The notes under the pieces were generated by a model, which was given only the letters and a program-made list of their open reading frames with translations, made no database searches and was not told where the DNA came from. The position numbers were made by a program, and so were the translations under genes. Of a DNA stretch of 64,000 nucleotides, positions 18,336 through 27,244 are shown piece by piece (positions within the stretch are counted from its first letter, which is position 1; each line of letters begins with the position of its first letter). Origin of the DNA: Antarctobacter aquimaris (lineage in GTDB: Bacteria > Pseudomonadota > Alphaproteobacteria > Rhodobacterales > Rhodobacteraceae); the NCBI RefSeq assembly GCF_900184945.1, contig NZ_FXYF01000004.1, forward strand, positions 310,001-374,000, given 5' to 3'.

Positions 18336-18355
18336 TGTGTTCACTGATGAACACA
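18336..18355. promoter_or_regulatory. Perfect palindromic operator upstream of the HTH-sulfurylase gene
   Basis: TGTGTTCA-CTGA-TGAACACA, two perfect 8-base arms around a four-base spacer, 17 bases before the start codon of the fusion gene. Its size and symmetry suit a dimeric winged-helix protein, and the fused MarR-type domain is the obvious candidate ligand. Confidence 0.7.
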
Positions 18356-18376
18356 TTTCACATTTCGCAGTTGCAG

Positions 18377-18407
18377 AAAACCCTGAATTGGCCCTGACCG
18401 GGGTTTT
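18377..18407 (-). terminator. Possible terminator of the P450 gene
   Basis: AAAACCC and GGGTTTT arms around a 17-base loop, with an A/T run on both sides; on the minus strand it lies about 70 bases after the P450 stop. The long loop makes this a weak call. Confidence 0.35.
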
Positions 18408-18478
18408 TTGCCGCCGTGGCGAATTCGCAACGCACTGCCGGCGTCCTGTCCGCGCCAGATGCTGCAATGCAGCACCTC

Positions 18479-19807
18479 TCAGGCCCGCGCCTCCAGCACC
18501 ACCGGCAGCCCGCCTTTCGGCTGCGGGATCGGCAGGCGTTTCCAGTCCACCGGCACACCGTCGGCGCTCTTGATGCGGGTGCGCGACAGCAGCGCGCGGA
18601 TGAAGCTCTTGACCTGCATCGTGCCGAAATGCAGCCCGATGCACTTGTGCGCGCCACCGCCGAACGGCGCCCAGGCAAAGCGGTGGCGGCGGTCCTCTGC
18701 CCGGGTGTCGGAAAACCGCTCCGGGTCAAAGCGGTCCGGGTCGGTGAACAGCTTGGGAGAGCGCATGACCATGGTCAGCTGCGCCGCCACCGGATGCCCC
18801 GCCGGGATGTGCACGCCCTTCCAGTCAAAGTCGCGCAGCGCCACCCGCGGGATCAGCGCCACCGGCGGCACCAGCCGCAGCGCCTCCTTGAACACCATGT
18901 CGGTCAGCGGCATGGCGTCCAGCATGGCCGGCGTCATCGGCCCCGCGCCCAGCGCATCCACCTCGGCGATCAGCCGTTCCTGCCACTCCGGATGGGCGGT
19001 CAGGGCCCAGACCATCGTCGACAGCCCGCTGGCCGTGGTGTCATGCGCCGCCATCATCAGAAAGTTGAAATGATCGGCGATCTCGGCGCCCGACCAGCGC
19101 CGGCCCTCCTCGTCCGTGGCCCGGCACATCTGCGAGAAAAAGTCCTCGCCCCCCGCGCCCCGCCGCTCGGCCACCAGTGCGTGAAACCGCGCGATCAGCG
19201 CCGCGCGCGCCTGGATGCCGCGCCGGAACCGCGTCAGCGGCAGCGGTTTGCGGACAACCGTGATCGCCGCCGCGATCTCCTCGATGAAACGGCGGTTCAG
19301 CGCGCGTGTCCCCTCTGCATCGGCGGGCAACCCCATGAAGACATGCGCCCCCACCCGCAGCGTCAGGTCCTTGATCGCCGGGTAGAATTTGAACGGCCGG
19401 TCCACCGGCCAATCCGCCACCAGCCGCTCCAGGTCCGGCGCCATCAGGGACAGGTAGCTGTCCATCGCCGGCTTGCGAAAGGCCGCCTGCATGATGCGCC
19501 GGTGTTGCCGGTGATCGTCGAAGTCGCGCAGCATCAGCCCGCCGGGAAACAGCGCGCCCAGCGAATCCTGCCAGCCCTGCTGACTGGAAAAGATCCGGTC
19601 GGGATCCATCAGGATGTATTCGGCGGCCTCCGCGCTGGTAAGGGAGATCCGCCAGCGCCCCATCATCTTGATCCGGTAGACCTCGCCAAAGGCCTCGGTG
19701 TTGCGTTGGGCAAACCCGAGGAAGTCCCGCAGCGACAGCAACGTATGCCCGACCAGCGGCTGCGTCGGCAGGTGCGGAATGTGGGACAGCTCTGACGGAT
19801 CCGGCAT
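18479..19807 (-). CDS. Cytochrome P450
   Basis: 442 residues. The heme-binding loop is FGGGAHKCIG near residue 385 (FxxGxxxCxG), the I-helix is AAHDTTASG near 260 (oxygen-activating AxDT type), and the K-helix is EALR (ExxR). It is a soluble monooxygenase; the substrate cannot be read from sequence. ATG at 19805-19807 has a GAGGAG site and starts MPDPSELSHIPHLP, a typical P450 N-terminus. No ferredoxin or reductase partner is adjacent. Confidence 0.93.
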   Translation of the reverse strand: MPDPSELSHIPHLPTQPLVGHTLLSLRDFLGFAQRNTEAFGEVYRIKMMGRWRISLTSAEAAEYILMDPDRIFSSQQGWQDSLGALFPGGLMLRDFDDHRQHRRIMQAAFRKPAMDSYLSLMAPDLERLVADWPVDRPFKFYPAIKDLTLRVGAHVFMGLPADAEGTRALNRRFIEEIAAAITVVRKPLPLTRFRRGIQARAALIARFHALVAERRGAGGEDFFSQMCRATDEEGRRWSGAEIADHFNFLMMAAHDTTASGLSTMVWALTAHPEWQERLIAEVDALGAGPMTPAMLDAMPLTDMVFKEALRLVPPVALIPRVALRDFDWKGVHIPAGHPVAAQLTMVMRSPKLFTDPDRFDPERFSDTRAEDRRHRFAWAPFGGGAHKCIGLHFGTMQVKSFIRALLSRTRIKSADGVPVDWKRLPIPQPKGGLPVVLEARA

Positions 19808-19877
19808 CGGGATGCTCCTCGCTCGGAAACAGCCTAGCCGCCCGCCCGCCTGCTGTCGCACGAAATCCGCGACAGGC

Positions 19878-20720
19878 TCAGCGCCGGAACACCGAAAGCG
19901 CCACGCCCCCCAGGACCACGGCAGCAGCGATCACGAAGTCGGCGCTCAGGCTCTCGTCCAAGAATACCATTCCACCCGCCATGGCGATCACCGGCACCGT
20001 CAGCTGCGCCACCGCCGCCACGCTGCCCTTGACCTGCGGCAACACGTGATACCACAGCGCGTAGCCCAGCCCCGAGGTCACCGCCCCCGACACCATGGCC
20101 AGCACGATGCCGCGCGTCTCCGGCGCCACTGCCTCCGGGCTGACCGGCATCAGCAGCCCCAGCACAAGGCCGATGGGTGCGGCCAAGGCGAAATTTGCTC
20201 CCGTCGCCAGCAGCGGATCGCGCGCCTTTCGCCCCGCCAGCGAATAGACCCCCCAGCCCGCCCCGGCCAGTACCATCGCCAACCCGTGCAGCGGGCTGAG
20301 ATCGACCCCGCCTCCGGGCCACAGCAACCAGGCCAGCCCGGCAAAGGCCAGCATCGCCCCCAGCCAGCGCAACAGCGGCGGCCGCTCACCGCCCATAAGG
20401 CTGCCGCCGAACATCGTCACCTGCACCGTCCCGAACAGGATCAGCGCCCCCAGCCCGGCGTCCAGCGCCACGTAGGCCACCGAAAACCCGTAGATGTAAA
20501 GCACCAGCCCCAGCACCCCGGCCACCCGCCCGGGTCCACCCAGCACAACCCGCCGCCGCAAGACCAGCCCAAGCAGGAGCAGCACCACCGCCCCGGACCA
20601 CAGCCGGATCGTGCCAAAGCTCACCGCGTCGATCGCCCCATCCGCCAGCGCCGCGCGGTTCAGCACGGAGTTCGCGGCAAAAGCCACCATGGTCAGCGCG
20701 GTCAGCCCAATCAGACGCAT
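19878..20720 (-). CDS. EamA-family (DMT) transporter
   Basis: 280 residues with about ten hydrophobic helices in two repeated halves, typical of drug/metabolite exporters (for example ALILFGTVQVTMFGGSLMGGERPPLLRWLGAMLAFAGLAWLL in the first half and AAVAQLTVPVIAMAGGMVFLDESLS in the second). It sits in the inner membrane; the substrate is unknown. It lies downstream of smc on the same strand but is separated by an intergenic repeat element. Confidence 0.88.
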   Translation of the reverse strand: MRLIGLTALTMVAFAANSVLNRAALADGAIDAVSFGTIRLWSGAVVLLLLGLVLRRRVVLGGPGRVAGVLGLVLYIYGFSVAYVALDAGLGALILFGTVQVTMFGGSLMGGERPPLLRWLGAMLAFAGLAWLLWPGGGVDLSPLHGLAMVLAGAGWGVYSLAGRKARDPLLATGANFALAAPIGLVLGLLMPVSPEAVAPETRGIVLAMVSGAVTSGLGYALWYHVLPQVKGSVAAVAQLTVPVIAMAGGMVFLDESLSADFVIAAAVVLGGVALSVFRR

Positions 20721-20790
20721 CTCTTCCCCCGGGATCCTGTCCTTTCATGACAAAGGCGCGCCCCCGGGTCCACCCGGCGCCGCGCCCCTG

Positions 20791-20856
20791 CTTCTTCTCT
20801 GCAAAAATACTCCCGGGGGAGTCGACCGAAGGGAGACGGGGGCAGCGCCCCCCCCC
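20791..20856 (-). repeat. Intergenic repeat element (GGGGGC-hairpin/TATTT type), copy 1
   Basis: Read on the minus strand it starts GGGGGCGCTGCCCCCG, continues through CTCCCCCGGGAGTATTTTTG and ends with AGAGAAGAAG. The copy at 44743-44788 has the same order of blocks: GGGGGC-loop-GCCCCC hairpin, CCCCCGGGA, TATTT, AGAAGAA. It lies just after the smc stop. I recall such elements as frequent between genes in Rhodobacteraceae. The hairpin could help end smc transcription. Confidence 0.7.
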
Positions 20857-20860
20857 GCCG

Positions 20861-23800
20861 TCAGGCCACAAGGCTCTCGGCCCGCTTGAGGTCCACCGAC
20901 ACCAGCTGCGACACGCCCTGTTCCTGCATGGTGACGCCGAACAGCCGGTCCATCCGCGCCATGGTCACCGCATGGTGGGTGATGATCAGGAACCGCGTCT
21001 CGGTCCGGCGGCACATCTCGTCCAGCATGTCGCAGAAGCGGGTCACGTTGGCGTCGTCCAGCGGCGCGTCGACCTCGTCCAGCACGCAGATCGGCGAGGG
21101 GTTGGCCATGAACACGGCAAAGATCAGCGCCAGACAGGTCAGCGTCTGTTCGCCGCCCGACATCAGCGAGAGCGTCGACAGCTTCTTGCCCGGCGGCTGA
21201 CACATGATCTCCAGCCCCGCTTCCAGCGGGTCATCGCTCTCGACCATCATCAGGCTGGCCTCGCCGCCGCCAAAGAGATGAGTGAACAGCATCGAGAAGT
21301 TGCTGTTCACCTGCTCGAAGGCGGTCAGCAGCCGCTCGCGGCCCTCACGGTTCAGGCTGGCGATGCCAGCACGCAGCGTCTTGATCGCGGCCTCCAGGTC
21401 GGTCTTTTCGGCCACCAGCGCGTCATGCTCTTCCTGCACGGCGCGGGCGTCCTCCTCGGCGCGCAGGTTGACCGCGCCCAACGCGTCACGCTGCCGCTTG
21501 AGGCGCGACACCTCGGCCTCCATCTCGTCGGCGCGCGGCATGGCGTCGGGGTCCACGTCCAGCTGCGCCAACAGCTTGACCGGTGTGGTCTCCAACTCGT
21601 CCGAGATGCGCTCGGCGGCGGCGGTCACCGTCTCGCGCGCCGCCTCGGCCCGCGCCTCGGCCCGGGCCCGGGCCTCGCGTGCGTCCCCGGCCAGCCGCTC
21701 GGCGTCCCTCTCGGCCGCGATGGCCTCGCGCAGCGCGCCTTCGGCCAGCGACAGCGCGTCCGACGCCTCGGCCTTGCGCGCCCCGGCCTGCTCCATCGCC
21801 TCGGTCAGCTCCGCGTGTTGGGCCTGGAGCGCACCGGGCACGTCCATCGCCTCGGCCAGCTCGTCCTCTGTGTGCGCCTTGCGCTCGGCCAGTTCGGTCG
21901 CGCGTTTCTCGGCCGTCTCCAGCCGGTGCCGCCAGCCCGACAGCTCCTTGGTCACCTGCTGGCCGCGGCCCTTGCGCGCCTCGCCGTCGCGACGCAGCTC
22001 GTCATGCGCCGACCGCCGCGACATCATGGTCATCCGCGCCGCCTCGACGGTCATGCGCACGTCATCGGCCTTGATCCGGGCCTCCTCGAGGTCGTCGAGG
22101 CCGGCAACCGCACGCTCGGCCTCCTTCAGCTGTCCGCGTGCGGCACCCGCCTCGTCCTCGTAGCGCTTGACCGACAGGCTGGCGCTTTCCAGCTTGCCCT
22201 CGGCCATGTCCCGATCCGCCTCGGCGCGGCTGAGCGCGCGCGACGCCTCGGTCACCGCCTGGTCGGCCGCGCGACGCCGTTCGCGCGCGGCCTTGTCGGC
22301 CTCGGTCAGCTGCCGCAACCGCGCCATCAGCGCCTCGTGCGCTGCCTGCGTGCCTTCCAGTCGCGCGGTCGCCTCGGCCATCTCCCTCTTCAGCGCCTCC
22401 AGCCGGTTCAGCTGTTCCAGCCGCAGCGCCGCGGCCGAAGGCTGATCCTCGGCCCAGGCGCGGTAGCCGTCCCAGCGCCACAGGTCACCCTCGGGCGAGA
22501 CCAGCCGCTGACCCGGCTTCAGCGCGGCTTGCAGGCGGTTACCCTCGCGCACGCCGGACACAAGGCCCACCTGTGCCATGCGCCGCGCCAGCACCTGCGG
22601 AACTGCGACATGCGCAGACAGGGGCGCAACGCCCTCGGGCAGCGGTTGCGCGGTGTCATAGGCCGGCAGCACGCGCCAGCCTGTCGGGCCGTCCTCGTCC
22701 ACCTCGGGCGCGCGCAGGTCATCCGCCAGTGCCGCACCCAGCGCCTTTTCAAAGCCGCCCGTGACGCTCAGCGCGTCGAGGATCTGCCCACCCTCGGCGG
22801 TGTCACGGTCCAGCAGCCGGGCCAGAGCCGTCACCTCGGCGCGCAGGGCGTTCATCTGGCCTTCGGCCTCGGACCTCTCGCCCCGGGCGTCGGCCTCGCG
22901 CGATTGCGTCTCGGCACGCTCGGTTTCGGCCTCGGTCAGCGCCTCTTCGGCCTCTTCGGCCCCGGCCTGCGCCTCGGAGAGCCGCTCCAGCGCCTCTTCG
23001 GCCGCCTCGCGGGACCGCTCCAACGCGCCCCGTGCCGCGCTGACGGCCTCACGCGCGCGGACCGCCTCGCCCTCATTGCGCTCGACCTGCTTGCGGCAAT
23101 CGACGAGGTAGCGCTGCGCCGACTGGTGCCGCGCCGCAAGGCGCGCCACGTCCTCGGTCTGCTGCGCCAGATCGGCCTCGCGCTCCTGCAAGACCTGCGC
23201 CGCCTCACGGGCGGCCTCGTGCGCCTCGGCCAGCCGCGCGTCGTGCCCTTCGGAGGCCTTGGCCAGCTCTCGTTGTTCCCATTCCAGCCGCTCGATCGTC
23301 TCGCCGGCGTCACGGTTCAGACCGGCTTCGCGCTCCATGTCCAAAGCCAGCTGGGCAATCCGGTTCTTCAGGGTCTCGATTCGCGCCGCTGCCTGCCGCT
23401 CCTGATCGGTCAGGGTGTCGCGCTGGACGATCAGGCGTTGCAGCACCGCCGCGGCGATGGCCTCTTCCTCGCGCAGCGGCGGCAGCTTTTCCTCGCGTTC
23501 GCCGCGCAGCTTTTCCGCCGCGCGTGCCGCCAGCTCGGCCTTTGCGGCCGCGCTCACCGCCTCGCGCAGCGCGGCGTCGGCGGTGGCGCGGGCGTCATCG
23601 GCCTCGCGCCAGCGGCGGTACAACAGAATCCCTTCGGCCTGCCGCAATTCCGTGCCGATGGCGCGGTAGCGGGCCGCCTGCCGTGCCTGCCGTTCCAGTT
23701 GCGCCAGCTGCGTGGCCAACTGCTCGATCACATCGTCGACCCGCAGCAGGTTCTGCTCGGTGCTGTTGAGCTTCAGTTCCGCCTCGTGCCGCCGCGCGTA

Positions 23801-24319
23801 GAGGCCACCGATCCCGGCGGCGTCCTCCAGCACCTTGCGGCGATTCTTGGGCTTGGCGTTGATCAGCTCGCTGATCTGTCCCTGCCGCACCAGCGCGGGC
23901 GAGGTCGCGCCCGTGGCCGCATCGGCAAACAGCATCTGCACGTCGCGGGCGCGGGTGTCCTTGGCGTTGACCTTGTAGGCGCTGCCCACATCGCGGGTGA
24001 TCCGCCGGACGATCTCCAGGTGGTCGCTGTCGTTGAAGCCCGAGGGCGCCAGGCGGTCGCCATTGTCGATGGTCAGACAGACCTCGGCAAAGTTGCGCGC
24101 CGGACGGGTGGCCGCCCCGGCAAAGATCACATCCTCCATGCCGCCGCCGCGCATCGCCTTGGCCCGGGTTTCGCCCATGACCCAGCGCAACGCCTCCAGC
24201 AGGTTGGACTTGCCGCAGCCGTTCGGTCCGACCACCCCGGTCAGGCCGGGATTGATGATCAGATCCGTCGGATCGACGAAGCTCTTGAAGCCGGTGAGTC
24301 TGAGTCTGGTAAAACGCAA
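20861..24319 (-). CDS. smc: Chromosome segregation protein SMC
   Basis: 1152 residues, the usual length. The N-terminal ATPase half has MRFTRLRLTGFKSFVDPT and Walker A GPNGCGKSN. Two long Ala/Glu/Arg-rich coiled coils flank a hinge around residues 510-640. The C-terminal half has the signature LSLMSGGEQTLTCLALIFA and Walker B PICVLDEVDAPLDDAN. It forms the condensin ring with ScpA/ScpB. The start is TTG at 24317-24319: an in-frame stop lies eight codons upstream and no ATG or GTG intervenes before the conserved N-terminus. The lipoprotein gene upstream is on the same strand. Confidence 0.97.
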   Translation of the reverse strand: MRFTRLRLTGFKSFVDPTDLIINPGLTGVVGPNGCGKSNLLEALRWVMGETRAKAMRGGGMEDVIFAGAATRPARNFAEVCLTIDNGDRLAPSGFNDSDHLEIVRRITRDVGSAYKVNAKDTRARDVQMLFADAATGATSPALVRQGQISELINAKPKNRRKVLEDAAGIGGLYARRHEAELKLNSTEQNLLRVDDVIEQLATQLAQLERQARQAARYRAIGTELRQAEGILLYRRWREADDARATADAALREAVSAAAKAELAARAAEKLRGEREEKLPPLREEEAIAAAVLQRLIVQRDTLTDQERQAAARIETLKNRIAQLALDMEREAGLNRDAGETIERLEWEQRELAKASEGHDARLAEAHEAAREAAQVLQEREADLAQQTEDVARLAARHQSAQRYLVDCRKQVERNEGEAVRAREAVSAARGALERSREAAEEALERLSEAQAGAEEAEEALTEAETERAETQSREADARGERSEAEGQMNALRAEVTALARLLDRDTAEGGQILDALSVTGGFEKALGAALADDLRAPEVDEDGPTGWRVLPAYDTAQPLPEGVAPLSAHVAVPQVLARRMAQVGLVSGVREGNRLQAALKPGQRLVSPEGDLWRWDGYRAWAEDQPSAAALRLEQLNRLEALKREMAEATARLEGTQAAHEALMARLRQLTEADKAARERRRAADQAVTEASRALSRAEADRDMAEGKLESASLSVKRYEDEAGAARGQLKEAERAVAGLDDLEEARIKADDVRMTVEAARMTMMSRRSAHDELRRDGEARKGRGQQVTKELSGWRHRLETAEKRATELAERKAHTEDELAEAMDVPGALQAQHAELTEAMEQAGARKAEASDALSLAEGALREAIAAERDAERLAGDAREARARAEARAEAARETVTAAAERISDELETTPVKLLAQLDVDPDAMPRADEMEAEVSRLKRQRDALGAVNLRAEEDARAVQEEHDALVAEKTDLEAAIKTLRAGIASLNREGRERLLTAFEQVNSNFSMLFTHLFGGGEASLMMVESDDPLEAGLEIMCQPPGKKLSTLSLMSGGEQTLTCLALIFAVFMANPSPICVLDEVDAPLDDANVTRFCDMLDEMCRRTETRFLIITHHAVTMARMDRLFGVTMQEQGVSQLVSVDLKRAESLVA

Positions 24320-24442
24320 GGTTCCGCACCCGATTCCGTCTAGGGTCTTCAGGGTGCGCGCGGCGGGGGGCCCGAGTCAAGAAAGCCGTGGCCTATATGG
24401 CGGGTTCTCGCCCTTTCTCCACAAGATATTGCGGACATACGG

Positions 24443-24838
24443 TCACTTTGAGCACGTCAAGGCGCCGGTCATCCGTCCGCCGCGCAGGTCGGCGCCGTCG
24501 ATGTCGCAATAAAGGGTCCGGGGTCGACGGGGCATCTTGGGCGCCGGTTGTCCATCACAGGACAGGCCGATCCACATCATCGACGGATCCCCCTCGACCC
24601 AGGCGGCACGGCAACCGCTTTCGATCTGGGCGGCGATCCCGGCCTTGCGGGCCACGGCCTCGAACCTTGGAAAGGCTTCGGGAGAGGTGCGGATCGCCTC
24701 GACCAGGTCGCCGCGAAAGCGCAGCGAAAAGCGCGATCCCTCGACCGTGCGGTCCACCTTTGGCGCCCCAAGGAAACCCGGCCCCGCCACGTCACACGCG
24801 GCGAGGCCGGCAAGGAGAACACAGGGAAACACTCGCAT
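24443..24838 (-). CDS. Small lipoprotein, unrecognised
   Basis: 131 residues. The N-terminus MRVFPCVLLAGLAAC is a type II signal peptide with lipobox LAAC, so the mature protein should be lipid-anchored after Lgt and Lsp processing. The rest has two further cysteines (SGCRAAW, LSCDG), plus LYCDIDGADLRGG near the end. No family recognised. It precedes smc by about 120 bases and is divergent from the membrane-protein gene at 24988. Confidence 0.75.
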   Translation of the reverse strand: MRVFPCVLLAGLAACDVAGPGFLGAPKVDRTVEGSRFSLRFRGDLVEAIRTSPEAFPRFEAVARKAGIAAQIESGCRAAWVEGDPSMMWIGLSCDGQPAPKMPRRPRTLYCDIDGADLRGGRMTGALTCSK

Positions 24839-24915
24839 CGGTACAGCTTGCCGTATCTTGGTTACCAGACGGTTAACGGCCGAGTGGGTCCAGTGGACCG
24901 ACGCGCGTTTCCCGC

Positions 24916-24944
24916 TTTACATTCCATTGTCCGAATGTTTATAT
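24916..24944 (+). promoter_or_regulatory. Promoter of the ten-helix membrane protein gene
   Basis: TTTACA (24916-24921), 17 bases, TTATAT (24939-24944): close to the housekeeping consensus. The first ATTC-N8-GAAT operator lies almost wholly inside the spacer, so a bound repressor would block polymerase. Confidence 0.65.
24921..24936. promoter_or_regulatory. ATTC-N8-GAAT operator, site 1 (SqrR/BigR-like)
   Basis: ATTC-CATTGTCC-GAAT. The same spaced half-sites occur at 24945-24960, 50302-50317 and 52118-52133, all upstream of genes with sulfur-related or linked roles. I recall this spacing as the SqrR box. Which protein binds here is inference. Confidence 0.65.
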
Positions 24945-24960
24945 ATTCCGAAACGAGAAT
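24945..24960. promoter_or_regulatory. ATTC-N8-GAAT operator, site 2 (SqrR/BigR-like)
   Basis: ATTC-CGAAACGA-GAAT, centred 24 bases from site 1. Between them, GAAT (24933) and ATTC (24945) are also eight bases apart, so four half-sites are evenly spaced at 12-base steps across and beyond the -10. Confidence 0.6.
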
Positions 24961-24987
24961 TTGAATGCGACCACACAGGAGGCCCCG

Positions 24988-26199
24988 ATGGTCCCGCAGA
25001 CACACCGCCCCGCAGACAATTATTCACCGATCTACTTCCTCGCGTCGGTCGGCGCCGGTGGAATCGTCGTCAGCTTCTTCATGGTGCTGATGTTCTGGGT
25101 CCCGCACCCGGGCCAGCCGGTGCCCGTGTTCGAAGACATCATGGCCGCCTGGTCCACCCGTGGCCCGCTGATGCAGACGGCCATCGCAATCGCGCTTGCC
25201 GGCATCGCCTTCTTCGCCTTTCTCAACATCAAGTCGCTGGTCTGGAACCTCCAGTCCTTCGGCGCCTACAAGAAGACCGGCGCCTACGAGACCCTGCGCG
25301 CCTCGAACGCCGAATCGACGCTGACGGCCATGCCGCTGGCGCTGGCGATGACGGTCAACGTCGGCTTCATCCTCGGGCTCGTCTTCGTGCCCAAGCTGTG
25401 GAGCGTGGTCGAATACCTCTTTCCCATGGCGATGGTCGCCTTTGGCCTGATCGCGGTGCTGGCCTTCCGGCAGATCGGCGCCTTCCTCGGTCGTGTGCTG
25501 GCCAAGGGCGGGATCTTTGACGTCACCGCGCACAATTCGTTTGCCCAGCTGACCCCGGCCTTTGCCGTGGCGATGATCGCCGTCGGCTTTGCCGCCCCCG
25601 CCGCCATGAGCACCGCGCCGACAACGGTGGGTGTCTCGCTCATCATCTCGACGATCCTGGGGACCGTGGCCATCCTCTATGCCGCCGTGGCCGCGATCAC
25701 CGCCTTTGCCTCGATGCTGCAACACGGCACCGCGCGCGAGGCCGGCCCGACCCTGATGATCATTGTCCCCATCGTCACCGTGCTTGGCATCATGTTCCTG
25801 CGGCAGGAACACGGACTGCACACCACCTTTGACGCCCATGACAACGCTGGCGAATCGCTGGTCTTTCTGACCCGGCTGCTGGCGATCCAGCTGACCTTCC
25901 TCGGCCTCGGCGCAGTGGTGCTGAAGGCGCAGGGATACTTCGCCGACTTCGTGCTGGGAACGAAGACTTCGGCCGGGTCCTACGCGTTGGTCTGCCCCTT
26001 CGTCGCGCTGTCGGTGATGCTGCATTTCTACGTGAACAAGGGGCTGGTCGGCGCCGGGGTGATCGCCAAGTACGACCTGGCCTACTGGGGCGTCACCGGG
26101 CTGGCCATCGCCTCGCAGATCGTTGCCATCGCCCTGGTGCTGCGCCTGAACCGTCAGCACTTTGCGCCCGCCCGCGCGCAGGCTGTTCCGGCCGAGTAA
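24988..26199 (+). CDS. Ten-helix membrane protein, TsoY-like/SLAC1-TehA-like
   Basis: 403 residues with ten hydrophobic segments spread over the whole length. Blocks such as YSPIYFLASVGAGGIVVSFFMVLMFWVPHPG, TAMPLALAMTVNVGFILGLVFVP and YALVCPFVALSVMLHFYVNKGLV match, from memory, proteins annotated as TsoY family in Rhodobacterales; the helix count also suits the SLAC1/TehA anion-channel fold. ATG 24988 has a perfect AGGAGG five bases upstream, so the longer TTG-initiated frame at 24961 is unlikely. Its promoter carries two SqrR-like boxes, suggesting induction by sulfide or persulfide. Transport of a sulfur anion is inference. Confidence 0.8.
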   Translation: MVPQTHRPADNYSPIYFLASVGAGGIVVSFFMVLMFWVPHPGQPVPVFEDIMAAWSTRGPLMQTAIAIALAGIAFFAFLNIKSLVWNLQSFGAYKKTGAYETLRASNAESTLTAMPLALAMTVNVGFILGLVFVPKLWSVVEYLFPMAMVAFGLIAVLAFRQIGAFLGRVLAKGGIFDVTAHNSFAQLTPAFAVAMIAVGFAAPAAMSTAPTTVGVSLIISTILGTVAILYAAVAAITAFASMLQHGTAREAGPTLMIIVPIVTVLGIMFLRQEHGLHTTFDAHDNAGESLVFLTRLLAIQLTFLGLGAVVLKAQGYFADFVLGTKTSAGSYALVCPFVALSVMLHFYVNKGLVGAGVIAKYDLAYWGVTGLAIASQIVAIALVLRLNRQHFAPARAQAVPAE

Positions 26200-26227
26200 C
26201 CCTCCGATCGACTCGGTCGCAAACTGG

Positions 26228-26255
26228 GGTCGGGCCTTCGGGTCCGGCCTCTTTT
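26228..26255 (+). terminator. Intrinsic terminator
   Basis: Stem GGTCGGGCC with GGTCCGGCC (G-T wobbles) around a TTCG tetraloop, then CTCTTTT. It ends the membrane-protein gene. Confidence 0.75.
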
Positions 26256-26342
26256 CATGCAGGTCAGTGGGCGACAGGAGCGCAAGGGGAACCGGATGAA
26301 GAACCCGCGCACGACGCTGTCTCAGGTTTCTCAAGGGGCTGC

Positions 26343-27152
26343 TCAGAAGGATACCTGGACCCCGGGCAATTTCAGCGCCTTCATCAGATCGCGCACCTCC
26401 TGCCGCGCGGCGATGTTGGAGATGCTGAGGCTGCGCACGCCGATGTCCCTCAGATCCAGCAGGGTCAGCCCGCGCGGAAACAGCTCGCGGAACACCACGC
26501 GCTCGGAAAAACCGGGTCCTACGCGAAAGCCGATGCGCTTGGACAGCATGGCCACGGCCTTTTCCATCTTGGCCTTGTTGATCATCTGCTGCGCGCCGAC
26601 CCGGTTGCGCAGAACGATCCAGTCCATCGGCTTTAGCCCGTTCTTGGCGCGCAACTGCCGCGCCGACCAGACCATCTCGGCATAGACCGAGGGGCCGAGG
26701 ATCTTTTCGCCGTCGCCTTCGATCCGCGCCAGCAGGTCGAAGTCGACAAAGCTGTCGTTGAGCGGCGTGACCAGCGTGTCGGCCATGGCGTGCGCGACCT
26801 GCGCCAGCCGCGTGTAGGCGCCGGGGCAGTCGATCACGATGAAATCATGGGTGTCGCGCAGCTTTTCCACCGCGCGGCGCAGGCGGTTGTCGGCGGGTTG
26901 CTCGCCGGCGGTCACCGCCTCGGGGTCCGGTTCGGGCAGCGGCATCCAGAAGGGCACGGCGAGGTCGTGGCCCTCTTTCTTCAGCCAGGCGCGGCGGTTC
27001 GACAGGTAGCGCCCCAGGCTCTGCTGCCGCAGGTCCAGGTCCAGCGTGCCGACGGAATGCCCCATGCGGGCCAGCGCCGTTGCGACGTGCATGGCGACGG
27101 TGGATTTGCCCGCGCCGCCCTTTTCGTTTCCGAAGACGATGAGATGTGCCAC
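26343..27152 (-). CDS. MipZ-like division-site ATPase (ParA family)
   Basis: 269 residues. It has a deviant Walker A KGGAGKSTVAMH, Walker A' region TLDLDLRQQSLGRYL, and DFIVIDCPGAYTRLAQVAHAMADTLVTPLNDSFVDFDLLA. The last stretch, with SVDFDLL-like wording, is characteristic of MipZ rather than plasmid ParA, as is the absence of an adjacent parB. In Caulobacter MipZ forms a gradient from the poles and inhibits FtsZ, placing the division ring at midcell. It is monocistronic here, after the ATP synthase terminator. Confidence 0.85.
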   Translation of the reverse strand: MAHLIVFGNEKGGAGKSTVAMHVATALARMGHSVGTLDLDLRQQSLGRYLSNRRAWLKKEGHDLAVPFWMPLPEPDPEAVTAGEQPADNRLRRAVEKLRDTHDFIVIDCPGAYTRLAQVAHAMADTLVTPLNDSFVDFDLLARIEGDGEKILGPSVYAEMVWSARQLRAKNGLKPMDWIVLRNRVGAQQMINKAKMEKAVAMLSKRIGFRVGPGFSERVVFRELFPRGLTLLDLRDIGVRSLSISNIAARQEVRDLMKALKLPGVQVSF

Positions 27153-27244
27153 TGCTCTGCCTCTTGTCAGGCGCGCCGCGTGTTGACCCGCGGTCGCGCT
27201 GTGCCTGGTGCGCAGGCCCGTGCGGCAGGCCTGCCAAAACGCGG

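Noticed and set aside
16214-18397. A 727-residue open frame on the + strand
   Set aside because: Antisense shadow of the sulfurylase fusion; it would read through the bidirectional terminator region and the operator palindrome.
20747-24343. A 1198-residue open frame on the + strand
   Set aside because: It lies exactly antisense to smc, lacks any family motif, and is explained by high third-position GC in the smc codons.
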